The position numbers and the translations under genes were made by a program. A DNA stretch of 64,000 nt from Spinellus fusiger (taxonomy: Eukaryota; Mucoromycota; Mucoromycetes; Mucorales; Phycomycetaceae), in NCBI GenBank assembly GCA_025094145.1, contig JALLLS010000091.1:62001-126000 (forward strand). The letters are read 5' to 3'. The notes under the pieces are model-generated. The model was not told the DNA's origin and made no database searches. It was given only the letters and a program-made list of their open reading frames with translations. This document shows, one piece after another, positions 22,376 through 34,670 of this stretch. Each line of letters opens with the position of its first letter. Positions within the stretch are counted from its first letter, which is position 1.

Positions 22376-24828
22376 TGTAAACAAAAAAAAAGAGATCTAA
22401 ACGAGTTTGCTTTTTTGCTTGCCCCATTAAAAAAATAATTAAAAAATATTCCTTTTCCTTCCTCATGTCGCTATTGACACCCCCTGGAGTCGCTCTTGTT
22501 GCGTCATGGTGTGTGACGTGTAGAATTTTTAGGGAACCCTCGCTTCTCCACACTCAAGGATGCGAACAAAGAAATACACACACTGGGAAGGAATAGAGAC
22601 CTTTTCTTTTTATTCTACCTTTCTTTCTGTCTTTTTGTTCTTCCACAAGACAAAGATGGAGTGTGTAGGATGAGAAAGTGGGGGGGGGTTTCTTTTTTTT
22701 TTCCACAGAGGCAGGTATTTGGCTCCAAGCAGTGTGGTGACTGTAGTTCGAGAGGATCGGGGTGTGAATGCGTGTAGAGAAGTCACATGATGAGATGGGA
22801 GTGGGAGTCCTCTTTGAATAGGAGAACAGACATTGGGTTCTATAGACAAAAGAGATCCTGTCTTTCCCTTTTCTCTCTCTCTTTCTTTCTTTCTTTCTTT
22901 TCTCTTCACGAGTCATTAGTCTATGCTAGGTTGAGTCCATTAAATCATTGTGTATGGAGTCATTGTGACTCTTTTCTTTGGTAGGTCTTCTGTGTTTTTG
23001 GGACAAGACGACTTGTTTCCTCGGACAGGATGACATGTTTCTAGTGCTTGGAGCGGCTTGCAATGGAGTCCACTGAGAAAGAGAGAAAGAACAGAAATTA
23101 AGTCACTCTCTTTTCTGTGTTCGGGTGCTAAAGGACATATCAGGGGGTCGGGGGTTGAATGGGGATCTTTGGTTGCTGAGTGTGTCGGCATTAGCGTCGG
23201 CATTTCATACCTCTTAGGATGCCTGTCCACACCATGGATCTGTGGAAGTAAACGAATGAATGAATGAATAAATGAATAGATAAGGAGGGAGAGAAGAGTT
23301 GTAGAAATAAAAAGAAAGTAGACACTGGAAGCCTATCTTATTAGACAGAGGGCAGAATTGAATACTTCTTTATGGTACAAGAGATAGACTACCATCATGG
23401 AGTGAGACTGAGTCTATTGAAGCAAAGAATAGAACGCCCTACTGCCTGTATCATTACAGTCTTTTATCTCTATAATCATAGTTACAGTCTTTCATTAGAA
23501 ATGAATATGAATAGAGCAGACATTCAGGGTTGAATCCTACACATTGTCAATTTATACAGCAAAAGAGAGATAAATAGAAGATCCGTGCCACATTACAGAA
23601 TTCAGTCGATTACTCAATAGCAGTCATTGTTGTCGATTCACCCCCTATTCATAATGTAACCTATGAGTGCTTCTATTGGACCTATAAAAGGTACACGCCA
23701 AGAGTAGAATATATCAATGGATCTATAGAAAAAGAGGGATGATCTTTCTTGCTCTATAACACGAATGGCTATTACTAACTCCGATCACTATTTTAAATGA
23801 TGATAGAAAGTCCGCACTGTTATCATTATAAATAACCACGTGGAAATAGAGTTTGACATTAACAAGAATACAAAGAGAATAGAACTCCTTCTATTAATTC
23901 ACAGTCACGGAATATCTTTGGGTGTGTATGGAAGAGGTATGTGTTTTTACAAAAGATGGAGTATAAAATAGGAAGAATACCCTATATCGGAGACTATAAT
24001 GTCTGCATTATCCCTCTGCTGAGTTCAAGTGTAGGAATAGCAGTGCTACACAACAGTAATCTATTATCAATCCATTACTGACAATGGCATTACTAATATG
24101 TCCGAGCCAGTAAAGAGACCAATCATCTACTGTTCCTGTATACTCTATCGATGGATCTATCTTTGTGTTTGTGTGGATAAAGGTACTCTGTTTTACTGTA
24201 TAGAAAGAGTGGTATGAAGAATACTTTCTTGGTAGAAGACTACTACTCTATTGACACACCCATCCACCGTCTGCTACTTCCTATAGATGGATATATATCA
24301 ATGCATGAACCATGGATCTGAAGAAAGCAGCCACACCTTCCACCCTTCCTACTACCAGAATAAGAAACTATAGTGGTACCTTTTTTTTTTATTATTTATT
24401 TTTCGTATTTGAGAAGCCGCCTTAAAGTAGAAGACCCTGTTTTTTCTCTCTTTTCTATCACTTGAAAGAGGAAGAATGGAAAGCACGCCTTATGCGATGA
24501 AGAATCGCTTGTTGAATACTGCACTATGCAAAAAAAAGGACAAAAAAAGGACAAAAAAGGACAAAAAAGGACAAAAAAGGAGGAGGTAACAGTGACTGGC
24601 AAGAGATGAGAAGTGGTGGTTTCAAGACAGTGGCCCTTGATATTTGTTCATGAGCGTATTTATTTTACTTTTTTGTTTATTTACTTAATTTCTGTTTAAA
24701 TTTCTGTTCTTATTTCTGTTCTTATTTCTGCTCTTATTTTCCCTGTTGGCCCATAGACTCTGCCTTTTATAAGAATCTATTATAGATCCTCCCTTTGTTT
24801 GTTTACATCTTTACTGTATCAAGATACC
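22376..24828. other. 2.4-kb region without a recognised gene
   Basis: Upstream of Hrp1 and of the FetB-like gene. I see no long open frame. Good minus-strand splice signals frame two small exons (23239-23211, then from 23072 down), so a short spliced transcript is possible. An 11-nt GGACAAAAAA-type unit repeats about six times at 24527-24586. GAATGAAT repeats lie at about 23254-23280. Confidence 0.4.
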
Positions 24829-26282
24829 ATGGCAACTTCTCTGCTGGAATTCACAGAGCTAGCATCCATCGATACTGTTTCTGAACCTATTCCCGGCACA
24901 CAAATCCCCTCTCTTACTTGGGTGAATGTGGCATTTGCTTTCTCCTTTATCTTTGTCAATGGTAATAGTACCCTCACACATTGTATATCACTTATAAAAA
25001 TCAGGGCTGGTCTCTGTTGTGCTTGGATTGAAGTTGGAAAAGACGCTTTTGGTATCCTCCATTCGATGCCTAGTTCAATTGACGCTCATGGTAAGGAAGA
25101 GAAAGAAAAAGAAAAAAAAAGACACGGTGGTGTTCTCTACTCACACTATAAAAGGGATATGTATTAGAAGATGTCTTCAAATCAAGACATCCTGCGTGGG
25201 TTCTGCTAATGACATGTAAGCTATACCATCAACAAACCCCATCTACTTGTCTATTCACCTATATTTGTAGTCGTTCTTATTCTCTTGGGTGCTTATGAGA
25301 CAGTCTACAATAAATCCAAACTCACCTACCACGGCATGGTAATTTTCCTATCCATCCTTTTCTTTGATTTTCAGGACTCACTCACTCACTCAATCACTCA
25401 ACCAATCACTCAATCACTCAATCACTCAATCACTCAATCGTACAGTTCTTTGCTGTATTTGTTTCCTCAGGCCTGTCTACCCTTGTCATTGGCATCCTTG
25501 GTGCACGATGGGCCATGCGACAGGACCCCTTTTGGATTCCAGAAACATTTATTCCTACAATGGGCATGCTGATGGGTAATATGATGAGTGGCATGGCAGT
25601 GGCTCTGTCGAGCTGCCTTACCAGTGTCACTACCAACAAAGAACAGGTAGAAACCTATCTCTCCTATGGCGCCAGTCGATGGGAGGCAGGTCGTTTCATT
25701 GCTGTGGAAGCTGTGCGTCTGGCCATGCTCCCCACCCTCAATCAGATGTCTGTGATTGGTCTGATCTCTATTCCTGGGATGATGACAGGCCAGATATTAG
25801 GAGGGGCACCTGTGGCTAATGCAGTACGATACCAACAGATCATTATGTTTTTGATCTCCGCCAGTACTGCTCTCGGTGTATTAAGTGCTGTCATGGTAAT
25901 CCTTTTATTATTATTATTATTATTATGATGATTGGCTCTGTAGACAGTGTCTAAAACTCCAACAGAAAGAATTCTCATTCATTCATTCTAATGGATTCTG
26001 TAGGCATGCCTTCGCTGTGTTATTGACAGTCACCACCGACTGCGCCCTGAGTTGATTCTTCACGGCAATGCTAGTCTTCGTCTTGATCTCCAGGCATTCT
26101 TTATGCTGGGATGGAACAAAGCAAACCAGTGTTTTTCTCCACTGAGTCAAAAGAGCTCTGCTGCCAATCCAAGAAAGGAAGACTCTTCACCTCTCTATCC
26201 ATCGTACCTGGCAGAAGAGGAAGAGGAGGAAGAAGAAGAAGATCAGGCAGGACAAAGAGCGCCTTTGCTTCGTTCCGTCTGA
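24829..26282 (+). CDS. UPF0014/FetB-family membrane permease
   Basis: Six exons: 24829-24961, 25005-25090, 25155-25215, 25271-25338, 25446-25895, 26004-26282; 358 aa. Belongs to the UPF0014 family, which includes the E. coli iron exporter permease FetB and plant ALS3/STAR2. Family blocks present: GARWAMRQDPFWIPETFIP, GMLMGNMMSGM, VETYLSYGASRWEA, LPTLNQMSVIGLISIPGMMT and GQILGGAPVANAVRYQ. Several hydrophobic segments are predicted by eye. The C-terminal tail is acidic (poly-Glu near residue 340), which is unusual for bacterial members. Likely a metal or metabolite exporter permease; its ATPase partner is not in this window. Confidence 0.9.
25376..25440 (+). repeat. CACTCAAT octamer repeat in a FetB-like intron
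   Basis: Seven to eight units of CACTCAAT fill the intron at 25339-25445. Confidence 0.9.
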
Positions 26283-26357
26283 TCTTGAAAGCAGTCCATC
26301 CCATCCCATCCATAAAATAAATAAATATTGATTTTTTCCTTCTTTGGTAAGAATTCA

Positions 26358-28336
26358 ATGTCGACGGTTTCTTTACAAATAACAGTGGGTCCTTTGGGAG
26401 AAGGTCAGAGAATTCGAAAGTGGCTGTTGCAGCACTACCGCCCTGTGTTTGGGTCCAAGGAGAATATGCACAAATCATTCAAGCGGCAAGAAATAGCTGT
26501 CAATGGTCAAAGTGTAGAAGAGACTCGACTTCTCAAGACACAAGACATAATTACTGTTGAATACAGTAAAACAGCCGAAGAAATGGATCGTATGAGGGCA
26601 GTGGGGGTGGATATTCTGTATAAGGACGAACATCTGGCAGTTGTGTGCAAGGCACCTGGACAAGTAAAATTCAACACACATACACACATAGAGAGAGAAA
26701 GGAGAGAGAGAAAAGAGTACTGACCATGGATCCATAGACATTTGGTGAGTATGAGAAAGCAGTGGTGTATGCATTGGCCTTAAAGAAGGAGACGATGGCG
26801 TGTGTTTATAAACTGCAAAAGGCAGCCTCTGGACTGGTAAGTACCCTGCAGCAAGGGGTTGACTTATACAAGACAGTTGGTGATTGCTAGAACAGAAGAA
26901 GCACAGACGAAGTTACAAGACATGTACAAACAAGGAGACATGCAGATGGAGATGCATGTTATGTGTCATGGCCAAGTGCCTAGTACTCTTCTTGATGCAG
27001 TACCAAAGTCGATGGACTGTGATTTTGTAGTACCAGAAGAAATAGATGAAGAGGAGGATATAGAAGAAGATATAGAAGAAGATGTAGAAGAAGATATAGA
27101 AGAAGATATAGAAGAAGATGTAGAAGAAGATATAGAAGAGGATATAGAAGAAGAACAGCACATTGATCCTATACTGCCATCGCCACTCTTTAAAGTGAGA
27201 CCCTTCCCTCCTCATCTCATCCATTCTTACACTGTCCACACTGTCACTCGATCCAACCAAGCCAACTACCTCTCTTCTCTCTCTCTTTCTCTCTCTTCCC
27301 CGTGCTATAGTGCAGATATCCGCCGTCTATTCTATGCAGCAGGATGTCCTATTGTTGGTAAATCCATCTACACACGGTATCTCAAATCCAGCAGTAAAAA
27401 AGGCCTCTGTATGTCCCTCACACGCATACACTTTCTTCATCCCTTTACCCATCTCCCTATTGATGTTCATACTAAAGAGCCTGGTAAATTCGAACATCTT
27501 CGACAGAGAGAAGATAAGTTCTGGCAGAAAAGAAGGCAGGAAGAACAGGCACAAGTCAAGGCAGCAGGAAGAGAAACAGTCCATCGACAAGATACATACG
27601 AACCCCTTGCCTATGTGCTGGGTGAAAAGGTAGGCTCCATTCGGACCTATCTTTACTCTACACTTTATTCCATATCTCATTCTACATCTCATTCTACATC
27701 TCATTCTATTCACAGTCTTTCTACGGTCTCTCCTTCAACGTATCAAGAGCATGCCTGGTCCCTCGTCCCAGTTCAGAGATTCTTGTTGATGCAGTCCTCA
27801 GAATCCTCCAACAGACACAAGGAAAGCGCATTCTGGACATTGGCACTGGTTGTGGCAATCTCCTTCTCTCTATTCTCCATCACTCTTCGATGAGTCAGGG
27901 AGTGGGTGTGGATATCAGCGCGGCTGCTCTAGAAATAGCCAAGGTCAACGCACACCGCCTTCTTCTCCAGGACCACACCCAGTTTGTGTGTGTGGATATA
28001 GCTCAGATGGAAACCCCTTCTTCACTGTACGATGTTATTGTCTGTAACCCACCCTATCTGCACTATAAAACAGTACAGAAGAATGAGCAGCAGATGGCCA
28101 AACTGTCCTATGAGCCAAAAGAGGCTCTGTTTGCTGATGAAGAGGGGTTTGCCTTTTACCGTCTGTTGCATGCAGTGGTGCCTCGGTTACTGCACTCTCA
28201 TGGGCGGGTGGTGCTTGAGTGTGGTAAGGACAGAGTGCACCAAGTCCAGTCCATATGGGTGGGCTGGCGTGTGATAGAAATAAACAAGGACCGACAGGGA
28301 TGGGACCGTTGCCTGGTGCTTGAAAAGGAAGATTAG
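26358..28336 (+). CDS. Fused S4 / RluA-like (degenerate) / PrmC-HemK-like methyltransferase
   Basis: Exons 26358-26663, 26738-26836, 26877-27629, 27716-28336 (about 592 aa). The stretch 27195-27310 has intron-like pyrimidine-rich sequence but stays in frame; I could not find a frame-consistent intron, so it is kept. Domains in order: S4-like (GQRIRKWLLQHY, then EIAVNG, residues about 10-70); RluA-like pseudouridine synthase (ILYKDEHLAVVCKAPG, YKLQKAASGLLVIAR, RRLFYAAGCPIVG); an acidic EEDIEEDV repeat inside it; then a PrmC/HemK glutamine methyltransferase (PLAYVLGEKSFYGLSF, LVPRPSSEILV, ILDIGTGCGN, CNPPY). PrmC enzymes methylate the GGQ glutamine of release factors. The RluA catalytic motif RLD reads KLQ, so the Asp is missing; that domain is probably inactive. 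The PrmC motifs are intact. Confidence 0.85.
27045..27160 (+). repeat. Acidic coding minisatellite
   Basis: Repeats of GATATAGAAGAA / GATGTAGAAGAA encode EEDIEEDVEED-type sequence. They sit between the two halves of the RluA-like domain, where the family normally has a short loop. Confidence 0.9.
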
Positions 28337-28386
28337 TTAAGATGTGTTCCTTTTCATCCTCTTTCTTTTCATCTTTTCATTAAACC

Positions 28387-29016
28387 ATGGAACCTCTTCA
28401 ATTCAGTGTTTTATCAGGGCCAATTGCACGACAGCCTACACTCAGACGTCAAGATGCCTTTCTTGATGAGTTTTCTACAAGAGCACGTTCTTCTGCTTCT
28501 TCTTCTGCTTCTTCTTCTGCTTCTGCTTCTGCTTCTGCTTCTACTTCTGCTTCTGCTTCTGCTTCTGCTTCTTCTTCTGCTTCTGCTTCTTCTGCCTTGT
28601 CTTGTTCTCCCTCTTCTGTTAATAACCATCAGGAACAAATACGTCCCTTTTACCACTCTATTCTCGATTCCCACTGGCCTAGTGTAGGCGCAGTCTTAGG
28701 ATTTGTTCTTGTTCTTCTCTTGGACTGTATGGACTGTATCAGCATGCAAAAGATACCAGGGGCTTTGCTGTCTCCTAACCATCGAGGAGAGAAGACAGAC
28801 TACTTGTGGATGCCGGTAAACAAGAGCACTAGATGTGTGGTGTGATGTATGTTCTTATGTCTTTATTGGCAGAAATTGGACAAGCAATGCTGGCATCGTA
28901 GTGTGAGTTATGGCATTTATGCTACTCTCTCCTGTATAAGTGTCTACCTGTGGGTATGGTTGGCTGCTGTGGTAGTGTGGAAGAGTGCAAACTACTTGTA
29001 CAGAAGAGGACAATAA
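28387..29016 (+). CDS. Small two-span membrane protein with Ser/Ala-rich segment
   Basis: Two exons, 28387-28815 and 28873-29016, in frame; 190 aa. Not recognised. Residues about 35-75 are Ser/Ala repeats encoded by (TTCTGC)n. Then come a hydrophobic segment (VGAVLGFVLVLLLDCMD), a polar loop (KIPGALLSPNHRGEKTDYLW) and a second hydrophobic segment (VYLWVWLAAVVVW), ending in a basic tail YLYRRGQ. Probably an integral membrane protein with two helices. Confidence 0.6.
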
Positions 29017-31599
29017 TGGGGCCATGTCCACAGTGATGTATCTGTCTTTACTTGTTAAAGAGAGAGAAAGAGAGAGAATAGGAAATAGGAAATAGGAAAT
29101 AGAAAATATAGCCATAGGACAGCGATCCTACCTCCACTCATGGAGAAGAGTAAGCCAGGAATGAAAGAAGGAGAAAAGTGAGCCAAATATCATCAGCTAA
29201 TAGGGATCATTTGGAGTGTATAAAGACAGAATCATTGGGATGTTCCTTTTGTTTCTTCTATTAAACTCTAGTCTTAACAGTAGCAACTAGGAATGCCTGT
29301 TATGAATGAGTCCACAGCGTAACAATAGTATATAGACCCAACAACAATGATAATAATAGTCATTAGGATGAGTAGCTACTGTCTCCAACAAGACCTTAAG
29401 GATCTAGAAAGTTAGAATGGGACAGTCTATACCACAGAGTGATCTGTAGCAGATGCAATATTGACTGGGATCAGGATATCATGGCAGCCAAGACTATGTA
29501 GCCTATTGCCCTATTCCTATAGAGTGGTGAAGGCTGCCTCACTGTCTTCGAAAAAGACATGGTGCCACCTCAGAAGTGGTGATGGGCTTCTCCAGCATTG
29601 TCCCAAACCAAATCTCCAATTGTCTAATGTAAGGATGAAAGCCTGTACCCCACTCATCTTATAAGAATATGCATTATCAATATGTATTGATAATGCAGAA
29701 CCACTCTATTTTATTCTGTGTGTTGATTCTATTCTTGCACGAATAAGCTGAATTACACAATAATAGAAAGATAAGAAGATAGACTTTTCAGTGATACTGG
29801 AACATCCACTACGCTACAAGACTAGAATCGGACATTCCAATTAGACTAATAATAAGAACACTATGGGCTGTACTCTCCACCACCACTTTGTACAGACCTT
29901 TCTTCTATTTCTTTTTTATTTGTATTGGTTATATGAGTTATTTATAATTTATAATTTATAATTTATAATTTAGTATTTATAATTTAGTATTTATTATTTA
30001 GTATTTATTATTTAGTATTTAGTATTTATTATTTAATATCTGTTATCTATTATTTATTATTTATTATTTATTAGAAAATGTTGCAGTTGCAGTATAGAAA
30101 GATGGAAGCATTTCTACACTCTTTCTTCAGCTGTAAATGACACCTATTCATAAAGGAATCTTCCATGGAGTTTTATTTAATTAACCAAGGCCTCTCTTTA
30201 TTTGTCTCTTTTTGTTTGGTATCCCATTCCATGTGGCAAAATAAAAGAAACACCAGCCTACCATATCAGAAAGAACAATAGAGAAAAGAAGAACAAATAA
30301 TTATCATATAATTACTAGTGTAGTACTTTGTGGCTGACTAAATAAAGCGCCATCAATAAAACTCCTAATGACCCTGCCTTTCTATTTTTCTTTCTTTGAA
30401 AGACAGACACAGTCTATACCAACCGATTGAATAGAGATGCCTTTATCCCAAAGAGAGAAAGGGAGATATGCCTGCAGAAGCAATACATTAAAGTTATTTG
30501 CCTTTGGATTGGCCTTTGGATTGGCATTGTAATTCTTCTTGGGATGATTATAATTAGCCATTGGATGGATCCATAAGCCATTTCTTATTTGAATTTATGA
30601 TATCATAAGCGGCAAGAAAATTATAATCTATTATCGTAATAACAAGGTGATGAGGGTTACTTATTTCAGTGTTACTTATTTACTTTGAATTCCTGTAGGC
30701 CATTCACTGACTCTGATCTCAGGACCAGCTCTTTTATTAGAGAGGGTCTATCATCTACTGTCTGTTGAAATGAATGCCGCCTAATATTAGAATAAGACAA
30801 TCCCCTATTGACTTGGAACAACGTGCATTTCGCAGCTATTAAAATAAACATTCGTTAGATCATTAACAAGTGTCAATGCACTTGTCTTGGCGGGATAGTG
30901 CTGTACATAGGAAATTGGAGTGATACATGAATGCATCTTAATTGCACACACAGCCCCATTGTTTCTCCTTTATTGAGTTCTTTTTTTAAATGGTAGATGG
31001 AATATAGAATACACAGTACAGTGCAGTGCAGTACAGTAAGGCTTTGTTTTGCCTCTAGGAGGATCCCATCTCTGGTGGAATTCCAAGAGAGTGAGAGAGA
31101 TCTAGAGAGAGAGTCTTACTTTACCTCTTCCGTCGATGGATGTTCTACAGTGCATAGACTCTATCACATTCTACAATGCCACTGTCTTTGGTGCATTTTA
31201 TAGACACGATTGCATTCTATAAGCACAATTGAATGGGACTTTTTGTCAGCAATAAGGTTGCATGGATCAAGTCAAAAAAGCATGTCATCCGTCCTATTTT
31301 CCATAAAGATTGTTTTGCCACACCTTATCCCGTTGACTATTTCCTATTCCTTGGCAAGTCATAATCACCGCATGGACATAATAGAAATCTCCTGGCAAAG
31401 TAGTAAATGAGCACTGGGCTGTTACACTAACCCTATTAACTTTCTGATCCTTTCATGTAGAATGTCAGATGCACTTTATGGAGTTGAACTGAACTGAATC
31501 GAATTACAAAATAGTGTGTTTTAGCAGTGGTGTTTCTTGTGAAAGACGCCTGCTTTGTTCTTCTTCTTGTTCTTCTTTGTTTTTACTACTGCTATTCGT
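29017..31599. other. 2.6-kb intergenic region
   Basis: No gene is recognised. An AT-rich array of TTTATAATT and TTATTTAGTA units spans about 29937-30073. GGAAATA is repeated at 29078-29102. The rest looks like ordinary spacer with scattered A/T runs. Confidence 0.5.
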
Positions 31600-32823
31600 A
31601 TGATGGAGACAAAGAACAAAAAGCCCTCGCCCCTGTTCAATATCTTCCGCAAGACAAAGCCTACACAGGGATTGGCTGCGAGTGGATTGGCTGCAAGTAA
31701 ACTTCGAGCCAACACAACAGCACTGCCACCCTCTATCGCCTCCAGCAAAGAGACTTCTCCAACCCAGTCTTCCTCACGTCCAATGCGCTCTTCTGTCTAC
31801 CCTACAAGCCCACCCACAAGTCCACTCTACAGCACGCCTCTTTCCCTCCGCCACCACCCCTCGCCGCCACCCCACACTCTTCATAGCAACAGCAACAGCA
31901 ACACTTATCATCCTTCTTCTACTTTTCTCCAACACTCTCTCCAGCCACCAGCACAGCATAAAACCCTTCCTTCTCCCTCTCCCTCTACTTCACACAAAAC
32001 ATCAAAAGTAAGCGGCAGGCTCCGTTCTAAATCAGTAGGCAGAGATACTCAAGCAAAACCTCGTCCCTGCAATCGAAGTCTTACTGCCAGAGAACAGACC
32101 CTCTTCAAACTATGTCAGAACGAAAAACCCTCTCCTGCTGTATTAGCCAGTATACCGCTGTTCCCTACCCGCCCAGTGATGCCTCCCATTCCGTCCCAAA
32201 ACCAGTCACCCCTACCCCATACACTCACCCATACACGTTCACGCTCGCACTCGCACACACGCCCACCCAATTACCCTCCAAATCTCCCTCCAAATCTCCC
32301 TCCAAATCACTCCAATGTCCTTAGGAAATCCTCCTCTGCTCGTGATCTTCATAAAATCAATCGCCACCAACAAGAAGCCCTCCAACCTTCTCTCCATACC
32401 CTTCCTACAACCAACATGACTTCCTTAGCACGCTCACAATCCCTCAACAACACCTCCAAGAAAACAAGACGTCCCGGCCACAAACATTCTGATGCCAATG
32501 CAAGAGCTATGCCACTGTCCTCTGCTCTTCTCCACCCCAGCCACTGTCCCTACCCCTCCCCCTACCACTCTCTGTTGAATGAAGAGAATGAGGAAGATGA
32601 TAAGGATCTTGTGCCTATTGCCAGTCTCTCCAGTCCATCCAGACACCTTCCGCCTCCTGTAGGCATGAAAACGGCTGCTGTTAAATACAAGGAAAAGGTC
32701 CAAGAGCGGCTACAATTGAAGGTGAGTTCTCCAGTGAGTTCTCCAGTGAGTTCCCCAGTGAGTTCTCCGGTGAGTTCTTCAGTGTCTTTTTCACGGACAC
32801 GTGGTCGTCCTATGAAGGTGTAA
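31600..32823 (+). CDS. Disordered Ser/Pro-rich protein of unknown function
   Basis: Single exon, 407 aa, start at the first of two adjacent ATGs. It begins MMETKNKKPSPLFNIFRKTK. Most of the protein is Ser/Pro/Thr/His-rich with repeats such as NLPPNLPPNLPPN (near residue 230) and a 12-nt unit repeated four to five times near the C-terminus (VSSPVSSPVSSPVSS), ending RTRGRPMKV. A short less-biased segment (GMKTAAVKYKEKVQERLQLK) precedes the last repeat. No catalytic domain is visible. The long intact frame supports a real gene. Confidence 0.6.
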   Translation: MMETKNKKPSPLFNIFRKTKPTQGLAASGLAASKLRANTTALPPSIASSKETSPTQSSSRPMRSSVYPTSPPTSPLYSTPLSLRHHPSPPPHTLHSNSNSNTYHPSSTFLQHSLQPPAQHKTLPSPSPSTSHKTSKVSGRLRSKSVGRDTQAKPRPCNRSLTAREQTLFKLCQNEKPSPAVLASIPLFPTRPVMPPIPSQNQSPLPHTLTHTRSRSHSHTRPPNYPPNLPPNLPPNHSNVLRKSSSARDLHKINRHQQEALQPSLHTLPTTNMTSLARSQSLNNTSKKTRRPGHKHSDANARAMPLSSALLHPSHCPYPSPYHSLLNEENEEDDKDLVPIASLSSPSRHLPPPVGMKTAAVKYKEKVQERLQLKVSSPVSSPVSSPVSSPVSSSVSFSRTRGRPMKV

Positions 32824-32929
32824 TTGTCCTATAGATATATAAAATAGTGACTGTAGGCTGCCATTGTTTATATCAATAATAAAATGGATGTAGTATTTGT
32901 ACATTCTATGGTGGTCTATGCAATGAACA

Positions 32930-32980
32930 CACACACAGAGAGAGAAAAGAAAAGAAAAGAAAAGAAAAGAAAAGAAATCC
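32930..32980. repeat. AAAAG pentamer microsatellite
   Basis: A run of GA dinucleotides followed by about six AAAAG units in the spacer between the Ser/Pro-rich gene and TRAPPC12. Confidence 0.8.
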
Positions 32981-33176
32981 ACTACTATTTCTACGGCATT
33001 TTTCTTCCTTAGTTAAATAGCCCACTGTGTCATCTACCTTATCATCTTCTAACCCTATCATCTATCTTATAGCCCACGTTATTTTACCTTATACACACTT
33101 CATCCCTCATTAACTCCGATACCACTGCTCTTGAAGATAAGACAGCTAAGCAAATAATAAAGAGAGAATCTTGGCC

Positions 33177-34634
33177 ATGGACACCACAGACACTCTTAAC
33201 TTATTGAACACTGTTCCTTCCTCTTCTTCACTCACAAATATAACAAGCGAACCCCTCAGTCAACTGTCGCCTGAACTCTCATACCCTCTCATAGAACAAG
33301 ATGAAGAACACACAGCCTACATGGCCTCACCCCCACCCCCACCACCACCACCACCACTACCACTGCCTGCACGCACACGCAGCACTGCCTCAGAAAGCAC
33401 ACAGCGGAAACGGCTCCATTCTACCTCTGACACGAGCAAAACAAGCACACAACTTGGCCAGTCATTGACAAGCAGTGCTCTCTTTTATGATATCCCTGTT
33501 GTAAGTGTATGGAGAAGAAAGACTCTGCTCACTGTGGATCCTTAGAGTGACGCATTCTCAGAACTGGTCGAACGCTACATTCCTCCTGAAGAACGTCCTC
33601 AGAGAGACACAACTCACGGCCTGGATTCAGAAAAGAAAGGCTCTGATGTCCTTACTGGCTGTGTCGTAAGTCCCAACACTGCTGCACTTTTTAGTGCACA
33701 GACCATAGAGGCATCCCATGGACTCATTCATTCTCTGGGATAGATGAACAATATGTGGCGATCTGTAGCACGCTATGCCCGCCAAAGACTAGTGCAGACA
33801 GATCCATTAGAAATGGACACCATCTTTCATGCAAGTCCTCCCCCATCCTCTTCTTTTTCTTTTTCTTCTGCTTCTTCTTATTTCCCGTGTGCCATGTCCA
33901 CTCCATTGGGATGGAAGAACACCTCCACTGACCATGTTTCCTACTTTTAGCTATGGTACATCCGTCTGTTGGCCCTAGTAAAATTGGGACTGCACCAATT
34001 GGCCTCGGCTGAATTCGATAAACTAGGTGATCTGCACCGTCCTGAACTCACGGCAGAGTACCATCCACAGCTCTACCCGGGACGCATTGGGACTTTGGTT
34101 CCTTTTGAATTGTGGATGTTATGGGCCTGTCTTCCTGCTTGGCTCAAATACCCCCTCTTGTCGCTTGAACGTATTACCCTGCTGTCTGTGGATTGTAAAA
34201 AGGTAGAACACAGGTCCATTGTGCTTGCAAAAAAGAATAGAATGTAGAGTATTAATCTATAGACGTAGATGCAGTCAAGAGATCCAGAGAAACAAGGTGT
34301 GTGGAGACAGCGGGAGATGCAAGTGTATCTGGTGCTGTCGACACAATTGATGGCCATGCAAGACTTTTCAACTGCTGCCTCTATGATGGAGATGGTCCTG
34401 GAGCACTTTGCAACCCGGGATGGGAAACAGAACATTGATATTCTGTCTGGACTTGGTAGACTGTACTTGCAGGTAATTGTTATGATGAAGATGGGCATGG
34501 TCCTGATAAAAGAAAGTTGGGAGACTATGCATCAGCAGAGAAAATGTACCAAAGAATCCAAGAACAAGAGAAACATGAGAATGATGCGTCTGTTCAAGAG
34601 GCTATTCTAACCAACAAGTAAGCGATAGCCACCC

Positions 34635-34670
<36 letters not shown>

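Noticed and set aside
22554..22916. Lys/Arg/Ser-rich minus-strand frames upstream of Hrp1
   Set aside because: They arise from CTTT and GAAA tracts, show no splice partners and no family resemblance.
26859..27893. A single 344-aa frame through the fusion gene
   Set aside because: Its start lies in an intron and its last 88 codons are read out of frame through the next intron; the correct exons give the PrmC frame instead.
28406..28687. Poly-Leu frame at the small membrane protein
   Set aside because: Out-of-frame translation of the TTCTGC repeat; the Ser/Ala frame connects by a proper intron to a second exon.
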